DNA of 64,000 nucleotides from Ehretia macrophylla (GCA_037974665.1 CM075781.1:35441235-35505234); one strand, 5' to 3'. Shown: positions 1-13,642, numbered from the stretch's first letter. Program-made: numbers and translations. Notes: generated from the letters alone by a model not told the origin.

Positions 1-284
1 GTCGTGATGGGTCATATATCGATTACTACGTCCATGAACACGGTGTTACAGTCGAATTTGCCCGTCAACATGTTCTAAATATGATCTCAAACGAATGGAA
101 GAAACTTAACAAGGAGAGTCTTCGTCTAAGTAAATTTTCAGCAACATTTGCAAAGGCTTCACTGAATTCGGCAAGGATGGTCCCTTTGATGTACAATTAC
201 GATGATGATCAAAGTCTTCCACTCCTTGAGGCGCATATTAAGTCTATGTTCCAGGATGATTTATCCTTAGATCTCGTCTCATAA
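1..284 (+). CDS. Terpene synthase (TPS-g type), last exon only
   Basis: This is the 3' end of a class I terpene synthase gene that begins left of the window. The sequence starts 16 bases into the exon equivalent to exon 7 of the complete gene at 35920-39972. The first two bases finish a split Gly codon, and the frame then runs from Arg (base 3) to the TAA at 282-284, giving 93 residues. It encodes the helical C-terminal end of the alpha domain, which closes over the active site. Against the second gene I count four base differences in 284: three are silent and one changes Ala to Thr (GCA to ACA). The non-coding DNA just past the stop differs far more. That contrast suggests both genes have been kept under selection, or that the exon was homogenised by conversion. 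Whether the rest of this gene is intact cannot be seen here. Confidence 0.9.
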   Translation, partial: RDGSYIDYYVHEHGVTVEFARQHVLNMISNEWKKLNKESLRLSKFSATFAKASLNSARMVPLMYNYDDDQSLPLLEAHIKSMFQDDLSLDLVS

Positions 285-1968
285 GACGAGAATATCTTTT
301 TATTACAAAAAAGTTTGAGAATATCAAAAAAGTGAATCTTATGATTAAGCCTTCCTTGTTATGATTAAGCGAAAATTACATGTGTTATGAAACGACATAT
401 GTGAATATTTATGGACTATAGAAGATATTATTGATTGTAATCCAAAACCAAGCCCAAAAGAACAAAGGCCTATTAGAAATTACTTGGAGAACAAGTTATG
501 TTTCCTATAAATAGAACTTTCTGCATTGTAATATGACACATATCAAGAAATTCAATACAAGTTTTTTCTCTCATTCTCTCTATTATATTTCTCTCTTTAT
601 TTTATTGTCTCTTTTATTTTCTCTCTAGTTTTATAACACGTTATCAGCACGATAATCTCTATCAATCTTAGAGGTAAGAAGAGGAAGAGACAAATATGAA
701 GGTTGTGAAGAAAAAGTATTATTGACAACATGAGGATATTTCATACCGCCAATTTCAGTAATGTTTCTTTTAACCTCTTGTCAATTTTCTTTTGAAATAT
801 ATATGTCTCATGATATCAAATTCCACGAACAAAAAAAAAAGTTCATTGTTTCATTATATTGACCAATGGAAATTTGCTTGAAAAGCTTATATTTAAATTC
901 ATATGGTTGCAAGCCTAAAATTCATTGCTTTTGATATATCAGACAATAATATATATTCGTAAACCCTCGAAGTTAAAACCCATATGGACAAAATTTTGGA
1001 GAAATACTTTTAAGAAGAAAATCACGCATCCCTGAATGATTGCGATAAAATAATGATATTCCTTCATCATTATCTCCATGAAAGCTAAAGCCTAAATATA
1101 TTATGATAAATGATGCATATATCCTTTTGCAAAATTTGAGAAGAAATATATGATCATCATGACAAGGCAATGATCTTCCAAAAACTCACTATGAATGAAT
1201 TTATTTGCAATTGCAGAATTTTAAGATTATAAGCGAGCATGAATTCACAATGTTTGAATTACTTCTCAATTAAAATTATGCGGAAGTAATATGAAAATAG
1301 AAACTTGTTAAAGAGAAGTATATTATATTTTTATGCCTTGAATATGCTCCTAAATTAACATTATTGAGAGTATAGTATTGAAAAAATTATTTTGGATTTG
1401 TTACCACATCCATTGGAAATAATAAATTTTGATGAAACATCATCAATTATGCCAATTGGCTTATAACCATTCTCTAAAGTGAATGATATATCATCTTATT
1501 GACATGGATGTGATTGCAGCCATGGTTGTCGTTATATAGATATTATGATGATCATAAACAACTCAAATTTTAGAAAGCCTGAAAATAATCAGAAGGGATA
1601 TAGAAAAAAGAAAAGAAAGATTAAAAAAGAAACCCTAATGATTGGTAATAATATGTCTTGAAAAAATATTAGACATATATTTGTCATATGTTTTGTTAAC
1701 GTCCACCAAATTTTTATGTTGTCTTTCCTCTTAATATTATCAGTTTTTTAATAATAAGATATGCACGAATTGTTTAATGCTTTATTAGTTACACACTTGA
1801 GTGCATGTAGACTCTATACAATGTAATGGTCAACCGTGACTATTTCATGCTTTAAACTCATGATAAAATTTTGCCATTTAGATGTCACTTCTATTTAGTA
1901 GATCTTAACTATTTGAGAAGTAGAAGTATTATCTTATGTTTTAGAATTTTTCATCCAAGTATGTTATT

Positions 1969-3636
1969 TGTTGGCCTAAAAAACTTATAATCTTTATTTT
2001 GATAATAACAAAACATCTCATTTATGCTTTAGTACTTTCTTTGTATTATTGGGTAAGTCATTCAAATCTAACTAGCCCACATCAACGTGGATCAATCCAA
2101 AAGAAATCAAAGATTTGAAAAACTATTGGATAAATGTCAAAGCCAAATCAGAATTTGTATCAAAAGCCCAAAAGGTAATCCTATGTCTTGCTCTTTGAAA
2201 AGAAGTCCCTTGTGGAAAATCAAGTTTTGAAAACCCGAAGAAAAAGACTTGATTAGCCCGAAGAAAAAGAATTGAAGACTTGTCGATAAAAAGGGAATTA
2301 CAAGGAAGGAAAAGTGGCGACATAAGGGGTACCGGCTTATAAAATGTTGTTTGCTTAAGTATGATTTGTGTAACTCACAATATCTCCAAAAAGGTTTTTT
2401 TATAAAAGATTCTTTCATATTCGCAAAATATATTTCGATCAAATATTTTCAAAAAGATCATTTCGAATTCATCTTTGAAAAACAGACTTTTTGGATTTCA
2501 AACTCTTGTGCGATAAAATCATTCCAAATCTTTTGAAGAGTTTTTTGAAAAAAATTTTGAGATGCTAAAAATGCTTGAAACACTTTTATAAGTGTCCTTT
2601 AAAAATGCCCAAATAGTTTACCATTAAACAAATTATTTTTTGGCTGAAAAGAAATCACTTTTCAGCGTTTTAGGCATCCGGTCATTACTAGCCTTATCCG
2701 GTCAACCGGATGAAGGCCACAACGACCGGCAGAGAGCTCCGGTCTAAGTGTTACTTGCCCCATCCAGTCGACCGGATGAAGGCCACAGCGACCGGACGGC
2801 TTAACGGGAAAATCCGGGATTTTTGGTTAATATCCATTTTATTTCTAACTTTTTCCTCTTTTTAAGCTATGCTCTCTCATCATTTCAAAACCCCTCTCCA
2901 AGCTTCAATCTTTAGATTTCTAAGCAAATTCAAAAGTATTTTCATATCCATTTTCATTGAGAAATCTTGAGCTATCACTTTCATATCTTTGAGCATTCAA
3001 AGTGTTCTTCAATTGTAATATCAAACTCAAATAGGAGTTACAATTGTTATTCATACTTTCACACAATCTTTGTATTACACTCTTGCACATAGTTTGAGAG
3101 AATCATTGTGAAAAGAAGTGTTGTAATCCTTTGTGGACTCAGGGAGAGAGGTTAGTAGGTTGAGCTTCACCTATACTTGAAGAAGTTTGTGTAACTCTTG
3201 TAGTTGGTTTTTGCTTCACCAATATTTGAAGAAGTATCTTAGTGAAGAGTTGTTAAATCCTAAAGGAAGGGAAGACCTTAGGTGGTGGATTAGGCCTCCG
3301 GGAGTGCGAACTACTTGAAATCATCGTGTTTGATTTCTCTTACTCTACTCTCTTTATTTTCAAGTCATTTACCTTCTTGAGGATATTACTCATATTGATT
3401 ATTTGATAATTGTTAATTTATTTACTTGGAGTTTAATTCTTGAAGTTCTAATTGCTTATCTAGTGTTATATACTTGTATGCTCACTAAGTATTTGATAAA
3501 TTGCCTACAAAAACTTCTAAGATATTATTAATCTATTTCCGCATTAAGAATTTTTTAAATTGCTTAATCTTGCCAAACAACCTAATTCCCCCCCCCCCCC
3601 TCCCCCCCCCCCCCCTTAGGTTATCAAGGAACAACA
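1969..3636. mobile_element. Solo LTR (SIRE/Maximus-like), only in copy A
   Basis: A 1668-bp block starts TGTTGGCC, ends GGAACAACA and is flanked by the 5-bp duplication TTATT (1964-1968 and 3637-3641). Copy B has the uninterrupted sequence with a single TTATT near 41652. The TG...CA ends, the 5-bp duplication and the absence of internal coding or a second LTR mark a solo LTR left by recombination between LTRs. The terminal C-rich run (about 3590-3615) followed by TTAGGTTATCAAGGAAC resembles the ends of SIRE-type LTRs; this family call is from memory. GC-rich repeats containing ATCCGGTC and GCGACCGG lie at about 2690-2810. It inserted after the segmental duplication. Confidence 0.85.
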
Positions 3637-6600
3637 TTATTAAATTATTGAAATTCTCTAACTTCAAGAAAGAAAGGATATTGGGATCTCAATACCGAAA
3701 AATAATTTGTATAGTTATTACATAATGATATGTACATGTAGACAATATTGACATTGCAATTAAATAAGTTTTTATTCATGTTCAGGTATGAAACATATGT
3801 ATTTCATATAATGGTTGAACTCTAATGAGTATTACAGTTTCTCAGAAGGAATTGTCTGTTTAGAAAAAAAATTGAGCACAGTTATTGTGTAATACTTGAT
3901 TGGTTTTATTTTGGATATACTTTGTTACATTTATATATTAATGAGATATATCAAAATTTAAGAATATGATGTTTAATTATAAATCAAAAATTGATTAGAA
4001 TACAATGAATAAATTTGAAAAGTTGATTAATGCACTGAGTTAGATGTATTGTTTAGTTAATTACATGTCTTCTGAAGATGAATAATAGTTCATTTATATA
4101 GGTTGACATTGGAATAAAAAAATTGGTGTACTATCATCATATACTTTTGGTACATATAATACAAGTTGTTTGACTTTATCTCACTATATATGATGTTTGC
4201 TTTATTAAAATATATGATGCATGTATATGAGTTTTTAATAGTTTAACATATGCATTGTACAATCAAAATATATGATACTCCATACATATTAAACGTAGGT
4301 ATACTACCTATTGAGGTTTTCATCATTCTTATTGTGTAATATACATTAGAATGATATTATATTCATGGTATATACTAACTTTTAGACATTGTTTCTATTC
4401 TTAACATGATCAAGAGCTTTCATATAGTGACTCTTTGATTTTGATGTTTAGTACTTCCCCTTATTGTGAAAATAGTTTTCTCTTAAGATATCATGTTTAA
4501 AACATAATCTAAAATATGTATATACATTTTATTTCATTTATTTATTGTTTAAAGAAATACGGATTTATTAGATATCTGATTGAAGATTCTTGAAAAACCT
4601 ATGTAAATTATTGAAGATTTTTGAAAACTTATGTTTCCTAAATAAACATAACTGAAAATAAGCAATGATTTGTAGTAGATCATAAAATGGTCTATTATAT
4701 TTGAGAGATATATGTTTGAAGTGTTTTCATTTTGAGACCACATATTAAAGAAATGAAGAATATCTCTATATTATGTCATTTATCTCTTGTAAAAGGTATC
4801 CATGAGAAAATTGGTATCATTATCTTCTGGTTTATATGAGTCTAGTGGACTCCAATATTCTGAATAACCAAATGTTATTTTCTTGACATGACCACTTGTG
4901 TCATATGGGTGTAAAATTGAGAGAATTTTTTCTAAAATTCGACATAAACACCCATTAAAGAATCAGAAGATTCTTTTATAAGTGAATCTTCATGTGCTGC
5001 TTGTCCCCAAAGAAAAATAATTATACAAGGCAATCCCCAAATAATGTTGATATTGAATCGTATATATTTTTAAAATGAATTCAATGGGATATATATAAGT
5101 CTAGCAAACTCTTTTATTAATCGCTTGTATCGATCGGTAGACCATTACTTACAAGATTGCCTTTTTTTTTTTGGGGACATTGAATCATATATGGCAGCAT
5201 TTAGACCAACTACTTATTATAAATATTCCCCATTGGTCAGGAACCAAATACCTCATCTCATAAAATATGAGTGCGCAATATATGTTATAATGTTCCACCA
5301 TAGCACACAAAGATGAGTTTACAAAGAAAATTGGGAACTTATATTTGAATCTCCGTCAATGTTGGACATTTTAAATCTTTGATTGGAGTTGAATTTATAA
5401 CATTTATTGCTAATTGTTGAAATAAAGTTCCTAACATCAGGGGGAGAAAAATAAAAACTAGACAATAAGAATTTTTATAGAATGCATCAAAATATTGATC
5501 CTCGCATACTCAATATGAACTGGAAGTTCAGAAAATTACTTATTTGCAAAGATGCATTTAGTTTTAGAAAAAACTGACTGAGTCACAATACCAGCTCTAA
5601 ATGCTCATATTTGAAGTAATGTTATTAAAATGAGTCTATTACACACTTGAAGCGTGGTAGAACTCTCGATTTCAAAGAAAACAAATGAGCAAAATAAAGC
5701 AAGTTGGCATTTTGAAAGTATTTGATATCCTGAAGATATCAAGATACAAAAACAAGTAGAAAATATAATTGAGAAAGAAATTCTCCAAGGGAAAATCAGG
5801 TACATGAAAATGATATGCATATCGAAAATATTGAGAATAATGAGATATTGCTCAGTTATATTACTATTGGAAAAAGAATGGAACCGAAAAGAGAAATTGA
5901 TCATGATCAAATATTTGAATATGCAGTAGCTACTGATCTTATCAATAAAAAGGAGGATTTTTGAATAGAAGTCCGTTCAAGAAAGGTGACATAAAAATAA
6001 TTAGGCAAAATAAAAAGACGCAATCCAGGCAATCAAATTCACATTAAACATGTGAAGTTTTTGGACCATGAAGGTCAATACACCTTTGTATATGGGATTG
6101 AGAGGGAGCGTAATGAAACAATCTTATATTGTTTAAAAAGTTCAAGGAATGTACCATAAGTTGGCTAGCTCTTAAACTGCTTAGAGTGGATAACATAAGT
6201 AGGAAATGGGCTAGTGTGCTATGTAGTTATACCTTGAAATTGAAATAATAAAGAGATATATTCTCTTGTGGTGGATACAGTTATATTTATGAGCCTGAAA
6301 ATTTATTAAAGGACTTCATATGCATCTTATGAATGTGGTACTAATACACCCTTGTGGATCACTTGATAGTGATATTTATATAAAAGTCCCTGAAGGACTA
6401 AACATGCTTGAAGCATGCAATTTAAAATCCCAAAAAATGTATTCGATCAAATTACAAAGATCTTTGTATAGATGAAAGCATTTTGGAAGAACGCGATACA
6501 ATTGTATTAGTACAAATCTTATAATATGAGGATATGTTAATATCCCAATATATATTTTGATGTAAAAGAGTCTACTGAAGAGCTCTCATGAGAAAATTGG

Positions 6601-7457
6601 TATATTTATACCAAATATATGATGAAGATTCTCAGATAATCAAATTTTGCCTCGACTTGAAGTTCGAGCAGTTATTAGATGAAATATTGTCCGTCAATCA
6701 GCTTATAAAGAGAAAGTCTTGAATTAATAAAGCTCATACTTTGAGTTCTCCAATGGTTTAATCCTCGATATTAAAGAGACGTTTTCATCCTCAAAAGGAA
6801 AAGAATCATTTATGGTCCTGAAGTACCATACTTCAATGAAATTGGTGTATCTTGCTATTCTATGTTATTTTATTAGCAAGACATATATTACACCAATAAA
6901 CAATGCATCAAGATACTAAATATTTATTTTGTTATTATTTTGGAACAAATTAATATGAGGGCACTCATGATTAAAGTTGAATGGGTATGAAAATGATGAG
7001 CTTTTGTTTGACTCATTACAAGCAAGATATTTATTCTTATATAATTGTACCCCTATATATTGATGTTTTAAAATCAACTATTGTTGTTACCTCCTCATAG
7101 TATTGCCGATATATTTGTACTTAATGCCGAATGATGTTAATCAAGATCACTCAAGTGATCATGTAGTAGGTTTATTCACGAATATATTATCTACCACAAC
7201 ATTTGAAAAATTATTTTCACAAGATCGGCATGCGTGAAGTCAGCAATCATACTTGATATGCCAACATGAGGGGGAGGTAAATACACATTGTACTCTTTTT
7301 TCCTTCGCTTAGGTTTTGACCCACTGGGTTTTCCTGACAAGATTTTTAATGATGCAGTATAAAGCGAATAATAAGAATATTGTATTCTTTTTCCTTCACT
7401 AATTTTTTTTCCCATTAGGTTTTTTCATAGTAAAGTTTTAATGAGGCATATTCTTAA

Positions 7458-8381
7458 GGGAGCGTTTGGTTCACGGATAGATAGAATGTTATTTCCGGGA
7501 ATGTGGTTAAAAGTATTTGGTTTATTAAAAATATTCCTGGGAATATTTTGTCAAGTTCATAGGAATGTTATTTTATTATATTTGATTTAACTCAATATTT
7601 CTAGGAATGTTAAACAGTTTTGCAATAATGTCCCTAACTCAAGAAAACAAGAATATCAAACAAAGTGTACAAATAACGATACTTTTTGTATTTACTTAGC
7701 AAAAAACAAATGATACATTTTACATACTTTTGCTAATACGCAAGTAAAAAAATATTTAACGTATTAATACAACCAAAGTAAATTTATTTTTATAATTTAT
7801 AAATTTTAACTTGACACTTCAAAATTAGAAACTTAAATTTATTATTTTGTGTAATTTTATTTTATTTTAATTTTATTTTTATCTTATTTTATTTTATTTA
7901 TTTTATTTTTCTTATTCTATTTTATCATTTACTTTTTTATTTTATTTTTTTATTATAATTTATTTTATTTTTTATTTTTTTATTTTTTCTATTTTAATTA
8001 TAATTTTATTTAATTTTATCTTATTTAGTTATTTTATTTTATTTAATTTTTTTATTTTTTTTATTTTTTTACATTATTTTATTATTTTATTTATTATTTT
8101 ATTTTTTGAATTATTTTATTGTATTTATTTTAATTTTGTATTTTATAAGATGAGTATTTGGGTCTTTTACTTTTTCAAAGTTATTCCCAAAACTTGGGAA
8201 TGTGGTATTCCCACTCCCTCACATGCGAATATAAATTGGCTAAATCATGAGAATATTGCATTCCCAGGAATGTGACAATCCCAGGAATATTTTTTTATTT
8301 TGCGAACCAAACATGAGAATATCATATTCCATATTTCACATTCCCAATAATCTTGTAATATTCTGTGAACCAAACGCCCCC
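7458..8381. mobile_element. PIF/Harbinger non-autonomous element, only in copy A
   Basis: The element is 924 bp long. Its terminal inverted repeats are GGGAGCGTTTGGTTCAC on the left and GGGGGCGTTTGGTTCAC read inward from the right. It is flanked by the 3-bp duplication TAA (7455-7457 and 8382-8384). Copy B has the empty site near 50385. The TIR motif and 3-bp T-A-rich target are typical of Tourist/PIF-Harbinger elements. No transposase is present; the middle (about 7850-8140) is almost pure TTTTA-type low-complexity DNA. Copies of a GGGAATGT-like motif lie near both ends. Confidence 0.88.
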
Positions 8382-8665
8382 TAAGAGATGAATATCCAAT
8401 GGGGAGTGTTATGAAATGATATATGTGGATATTCATGGACTATAAAAGATATTATTGATTGTAGTCCAAAACCTAGCCTAAGAGAACAAAGGCCTACTTG
8501 AAATTACTTGGAGAACAAGTTGTGTTTCCTGTAAATAGATCTCTCTACGTTGTAATATGACATACCAAGAAATTCAATACAAGTTTCTTCTCTCATTCTT
8601 TCTATTATATTTCTCTCTTTATTTTATTGTCTCTTCTATTTTCTCACATGTTTTATAACAACATG

Positions 8666-11517
8666 GTCATTATTAGTAGATGTCTAACCGGTTTCTTCAA
8701 ATATTCGAAAATTTGATTTTCTTTTAAAGAGGGGGAGGGGAGAGAAAGAAAAAAGAAAAAAAAAACAACTAGCCAAGTTTGTCAATATGATTGGACAAGG
8801 CGTCATTTTTCGGAATGCGAGTTGATCAAACCTGAAGAAATTATAGTAAAATCTCTTTAAATTAATATTAGATAAGTTAATAATCTTTTTTAAATAATAA
8901 AAATATTCGGTCCCGACTTGGAACTAGTGTAAAATTTTAATAATTTTAAAAAAATTATAAGATAATACATTTAAAATATTTCTTTTTTATTTTATCAATC
9001 CAAATATTTTATAAATTAATACTTAGCTAAAAATTACATAATAAATTGACTATGAGATTAGAGAAACTTGTTCTAATCTTAATTCTGATACGAGATTAGA
9101 GAAAATTATTCTAATCCTACTAAATTATATTCTTATCTTCTATTCTCATTATAATTTTCTACTTGTCTTTTCAAATTCGCCTGAAAAAATGAGTCACTTT
9201 AAAAAAAAGATATCATAAATATAATATATTTAATATTAAGCCAAAAAAATTAAAAATATCTCAATAAATTAATAATTACTAACATTGAATAAGAAGGACA
9301 TGGTAGAAAAGTAAATTGGCAATGAAAAGCACCTCTCATCGATGCAGTACGTTAACTATATAGCATACAAAAGGATTGACACTACAACAAATCCTGACTA
9401 TGTGAGATACAACACAATCTAGCAATCTTAGCTAATCTGTTGTACATACAGTATAGTTGATGCTAAATAAATGATGGCTAGTTGTAACTAACCTCCTTGA
9501 GTATGTTCGTGAATATTGTCAATATTATACTCCTTATTTGTAGGTCGCTTTTATAAATAAAGTGGTTTAATAATCATCAATAGTTTATTTGGTTCACCTA
9601 TTTATTCTTTTATGGTTATCAAATTTATGGATTATGTGGAAGGTTGAGAAATTTCTCAGTAAGATTAAGCTATTATGGCTCAGATATGTCAATAGCTATA
9701 GCTCAATAGGCAATTAGGTCTACTTTCTGAAATTACCATGTAGCAGTTTATAAATAAGCCAAATTAAGACTGTTGTCTTCTTCTTTGTTTGTTATGTAAC
9801 TTATAATTTGGTGAGAAGGTAGGGTCCGTAAATAAAGTAGGATCTCTGGCACTCGAAGTGTATTAAGTCATGAGAAAATCACCAAATGCCATTGGCTAGT
9901 GAAAATTGTTTTAATATATACTTCTTTCATATAGAAAAATTAAAATTTAAAATTACCATATAAGATCGGCCACTCTTTCTAATACTAATTGATTTTAAAA
10001 TAAAATTTTATAATACTTAACATAGTATCATATAGGCTTTTGTTCAGTCTTATCTATCACATGCCCGTCCACGTGTTTTCTATCTCGTAATCATATAGCT
10101 CACCTAGTTGCATCTTCAATCCTAATTCTTGATCACTGATGACATTCAACTCACATATCATTCAAAATAAGCAGCATCTGAAAATCTCATACTTGAGGAA
10201 GGCGTTAAAATATGTACTTGCCCAACATTGAAGTATCATAATTTCCAAGACCACAATAATAGGTCTTGTACAATATCTTTAGTACTAAATGATTTCAGAA
10301 TAGAATTTCGTGATTTCTTACCCAAATATCGTATACATAAATGTTTCATATCTCACGAAATGTATAAATACAGAAACTCACTTGAATGAACGCATGCTGA
10401 GCAGATTTACAATTCAATGAGATGTGATTTTTGACATCTTGAAGTTCTTTGATCGTCATTGGCTTTCCTTATGTGATTTGGGGCTAGAACTTCTTGGGGA
10501 ACAAGGGTCAGCTATTCATCCTCTTTCCATTTTTCGGCCCCTCTTCCGGGTTAATTCTTCGGCCTTAGTACGGGTTGATTAAGTGCTTATACTCTTTTGA
10601 GTCTTCTTTCTCGACAAAGAGTTCATGTGGATCGTATGCTTTTTCATGAAGCTACTTAATATATCATACCTTTCTTTTAGTTCATCAAATTTCTGTCTCG
10701 GGCGCGGAGGACCGAACAAGAAGATTGTTTACCTTCATTTTGGTGGCAATTGAGGTGGAGAAAGGGATTTGAGGTGAAGACTTTTTGCTTATGGATGTCT
10801 CTAAATTAGGTTAGTATAGATTCTGCAACATTTGCTATATATATGATTTTCTCATTTAAGGAGAGGTTTCTCTTAATTTTCTTCCAGCTTACCTTTATAT
10901 GAACGGTAAATGTTTATACAGAAATAGGAAATTATTACTCACATCACATATTGGACGAATCTATTATGAATCAATACACTCATCAAGACTCGTCCACCTA
11001 ATATGTCGAAGTATATATATACACCTGATTCATGTCAAAATACTCCTTAGAAATCAGATGAATTCCAATTCCAACGTGTTAACAACTCATGCATTAGTCA
11101 GACCATGTCAATATTGATAATTTATCCAAAGGGTAATTTTGCTTCAAACCTCTTACACTTTGGTTAATGAGAACAAAACTTTTTCAATTGCAAAAGAAAA
11201 AAATCCTACTAAGAGAATGAACTCTTACATGTAGGTTATCAACCCAGCCACAGTACCGAAATGAGTTCTTTACAAGAGTGAATTATTTCCACCAAAGTGG
11301 GATCAATAACTTCTAACTAATTAGAATACTTTTTAAAATATGAGAGTTAGTTCATTTTTTAAGATTTGTCTTCTCCCAAAGGGTAGAATGATCAATTTCA
11401 AAATGACAATAAATAAAAAAATATAAAGATATATCATATTGTTTAATTGCAACTAAAACTCTTGCACATATAGTAGATGAGAAACAAATCCCGCACAAGT
11501 AGGGAAAAAAAACAGAG
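8666..11517. other. Non-coding part of duplication copy A
   Basis: About 2.9 kb without a supportable gene, matching 50670-53534 in copy B with only scattered changes. An LTR-end-like tract followed by a degenerate primer-binding-site motif occurs near 10010-10035, probably an old TRIM remnant. Open frames of 60-90 codons here are not conserved between the copies. Confidence 0.6.
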
Positions 11518-13290
11518 TGAGGGTCCATCTTGATGGAGTAAGGGTAGTGACGAGGATGTGGAATAGAGGGAAGGAGATAGGATTGATCCTCAAGGCCTTA
11601 AATTTCCCTACTATATATGTTTATCAATTGGGTGGGAGCCTGCATCACGTCCACGAGTTATTCTGTTGCATTGAATCGTAGCCTTGAGGTGTATTTTAGT
11701 GGGGTCAAGGGTTTGCGACAGGGAGATCCTCTGTCTGCTTAACGGTTTGTGCTTGTTATGGAGGTAATCCCTTGTCAGATGGAGAAGACGGCTGTAGGGG
11801 ATGGATTTTTATTTCACCCAAAATGTGCTAAGGGGAAGATTTCACATTTAAGCTTTTGCAGATGATGTGCTTATTTTTTGTCAAGCTGATTTGGGTTCGA
11901 TTATGGCAGTGAAGAACTCAAGAAAGTTCTTAAAATGTTAATGAGGACAAGAGCATGATGTATTTTGGTGGTTGTAGAGCTGGTTTAAAATCATCACTTA
12001 CTCAGCTTCTTGAGTTCAGACAAGGTGTTCCTCCATTTACGTACTTGGGTGTTCCTCTTTCTCCAAGTAGAATTAGTAGAAACTCCTTCTACCTGTTATT
12101 GGAGAGGATGGGTAAGAGAATCGATCATTGGACTTCTAGATTTCTTTCGTTCTCGGGCAGATTGATTCTTATGAATTCGGTCTTGTGAATATCCAAGCTT
12201 ATTGGTCTTCCATTTTGGCGATACCAAAGGGGGTCATCAAGGAGATGGAAAAGAAAATGGCTAGATTTTTGTGGAAAGGGAAGAATGAAGGCCCATGTAG
12301 TGCTAGAGTGAGCTGGGAACAGGTGTGTAGGCCAACCAAAGAAGGAGGGCTAAGTATTTAGACTACTTGAGAACTTTAATATGGCGGGTTTAATGAAGCA
12401 CTTTTGGTCTTTCCTATCAAATCCTAATTGCATTTGGCCGAAGTGGGTGAGGAACTATTATCTTAAAGGTAAAAGTGTTTGGGATCATACTCTTGGCTCT
12501 AACCCCTCTTGGCATTAGCTTAAGCTTATGAATGTTGTTAAACAACTTTGCAAACTGGTTATCCGGGGACTAATACCTATCTTTGGTTTGATCCTTGGCA
12601 TCTGTGGGGAGTGTCTTTCAAATTGTATGGTTCTGGATCAGAGCTACTACTCCTTTTTTAGCAAATATGGCAAGGTGAATGTCATTTCGAATGGATGTTG
12701 GGAGTGGCCTGATAATCCAATTTTTAAGAATATTGGGGACCATACCTCTTTTTCCCCAGACGTTAATTGGAACGATTCATGGAGGTAGAAGCCAAGTTCT
12801 AATGGTATGTTCTCTTCAGCGTCAGAATGAGAGGCTTTTAGAGTTAAGTTTGAGGAGGTTAGATGGCACTATCTTATCTGGAGTAAGGTTAGGATACTGA
12901 ATCATAGCTTTCTTACATGGTTGGCCACTCTTAACAGGCTACCGATGAAGGATTGTTTGTTATCTTAGGGTATCATTGAGGACAACATCTGCAAAATTTG
13001 TGGTATATCGTAGTGGAGGACAAGGACAACATTGATGAGGGTGTTTCTAAGTAGGATGAGGTAGAGGCATGGAACAATTGGTGCTGTAGAGGAGAGGGTC
13101 TTTAGGCTACTCTGTCAAGACTTCTACTATGTGGGATTGTGTATGTAATTTGGAAAGGAAGGAACTACAGAATCTATTGAGACAACTTTGCTTTCGAGGA
13201 GAGTATTGTTGCTGACATTATTCAGTTTATTAGATTAAAATTTTACTCTTGTAAAAAGTTTAAAGATAGTGAAACAAATAGACATTTAGT
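11518..13290 (+). pseudogene. LINE (L1-type) reverse transcriptase fragment, copy A
   Basis: This is a broken 3' part of an L1-type ORF2, matching 53535-55120. Recognisable blocks are the reverse transcriptase stretch around GLRQGDPLS (near 11713-11740), the region downstream of the catalytic FADD box in the 11955-12188 frame, and the C-terminal zf-RVT-like region near 12900-13000. Several frameshifts and stops separate these blocks. Compared with copy B, this copy has lost about 60 bp near 13035, where B reads on through TTTTCTTTTCC and more before the shared GATGAGGGTG. Conversely it keeps about 250 bp (about 12335-12605) that B lacks. No poly-A tail or target duplication was recognised, so the original ends are unclear. 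It is dead in both copies. Confidence 0.8.
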
Positions 13291-13296
13291 AAAGGA

Positions 13297-13642
13297 TATA
13301 GGCGCCAGTTAAACAAAAACGTTGCCTATACCCATTTCTAATCTACTTTTTTATTTGTCATCAACATATAATTTTAAATTTTATGTTGAAGTGAATAGGC
13401 GGCATTTTCAGTTAACTACCGTCTATACTCAATTTTATACATGTTTTATAAATTTTCTTTAAAGGATATAGGCGGAATTTTCGATTAACCGTCGTCTATA
13501 CTCAATTATAATCTATTTTTATTTTTAATTTTTTGTAAACAAATAACTATTTTTAAAATTTTTGTTGATGGGAATAGGTGGCGTTTTTGTATAACCGTTG
13601 TCTATACTCGATTCTATCAATTTTTCATAAATTCTATATATC
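13297..13642. repeat. Hairpin-repeat array (about 93-bp period), copy A end
   Basis: About four units, each beginning near ATAGGCGG and ending near CGTCTATACTC, are spaced roughly 90-100 bp apart. Each unit can fold on itself because GGCGG-type and CCGTC/CCGCC-type ends are partly complementary. Such short repeats are typical of the subterminal regions of CACTA elements, though no matching terminus was found beside it. Copy B has about seven units. The segmental duplication breaks inside this array. Confidence 0.65.

Larger units (their letters stand above)
383..8660 (+). mobile_element. Copia-type LTR element, broken, copy A
   Basis: The LTRs are 383-638 (256 bp) and 8407-8660 (254 bp). Both begin TGTTATGA and end TTATAACA, and a perfect 5-bp target duplication ACATG lies at 378-382 and 8661-8665. 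A primer-binding site containing TTATCAGCACGA follows the first LTR, and a purine tract precedes the second. Weak gag similarity lies in roughly 660-1700 and pol similarity in about 4900-7230, including the RNase H end near 7180. The protein part is heavily broken, with many interruptions. The two LTRs differ by roughly 8% by eye, so the insertion is old. The same element with the same target duplication is present in copy B, so it predates the segmental duplication. A solo LTR and a Harbinger element are nested inside it. Confidence 0.88.
1..13642 (+). repeat. Segmental duplication, copy A
   Basis: From base 1 this stretch runs parallel to 39689-55462: TPS exon 7, Copia element, about 2.9 kb of non-coding DNA, LINE fragment, hairpin-repeat array. 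Similarity stops at about 13642, inside the hairpin array, where copy B continues with more units and copy A switches to unrelated DNA. Divergence looks like a few percent by eye, from about 1% in places to about 8% just past the TPS stop. Copy A alone carries the solo LTR at 1969-3636 and the Harbinger element at 7458-8381. The left edge lies outside the window. Confidence 0.93.

Noticed and set aside
9391-9420. CACTACAACAAATCC, resembling a CACTA terminus
   Set aside because: Present in both duplication copies (also near 51391), but no opposite end, target duplication or subterminal repeats were found.
9930-10035. LTR-like end followed by TAGTATCATATAGG
   Set aside because: Resembles a decayed TRIM with primer site, but no second LTR or left border could be placed.
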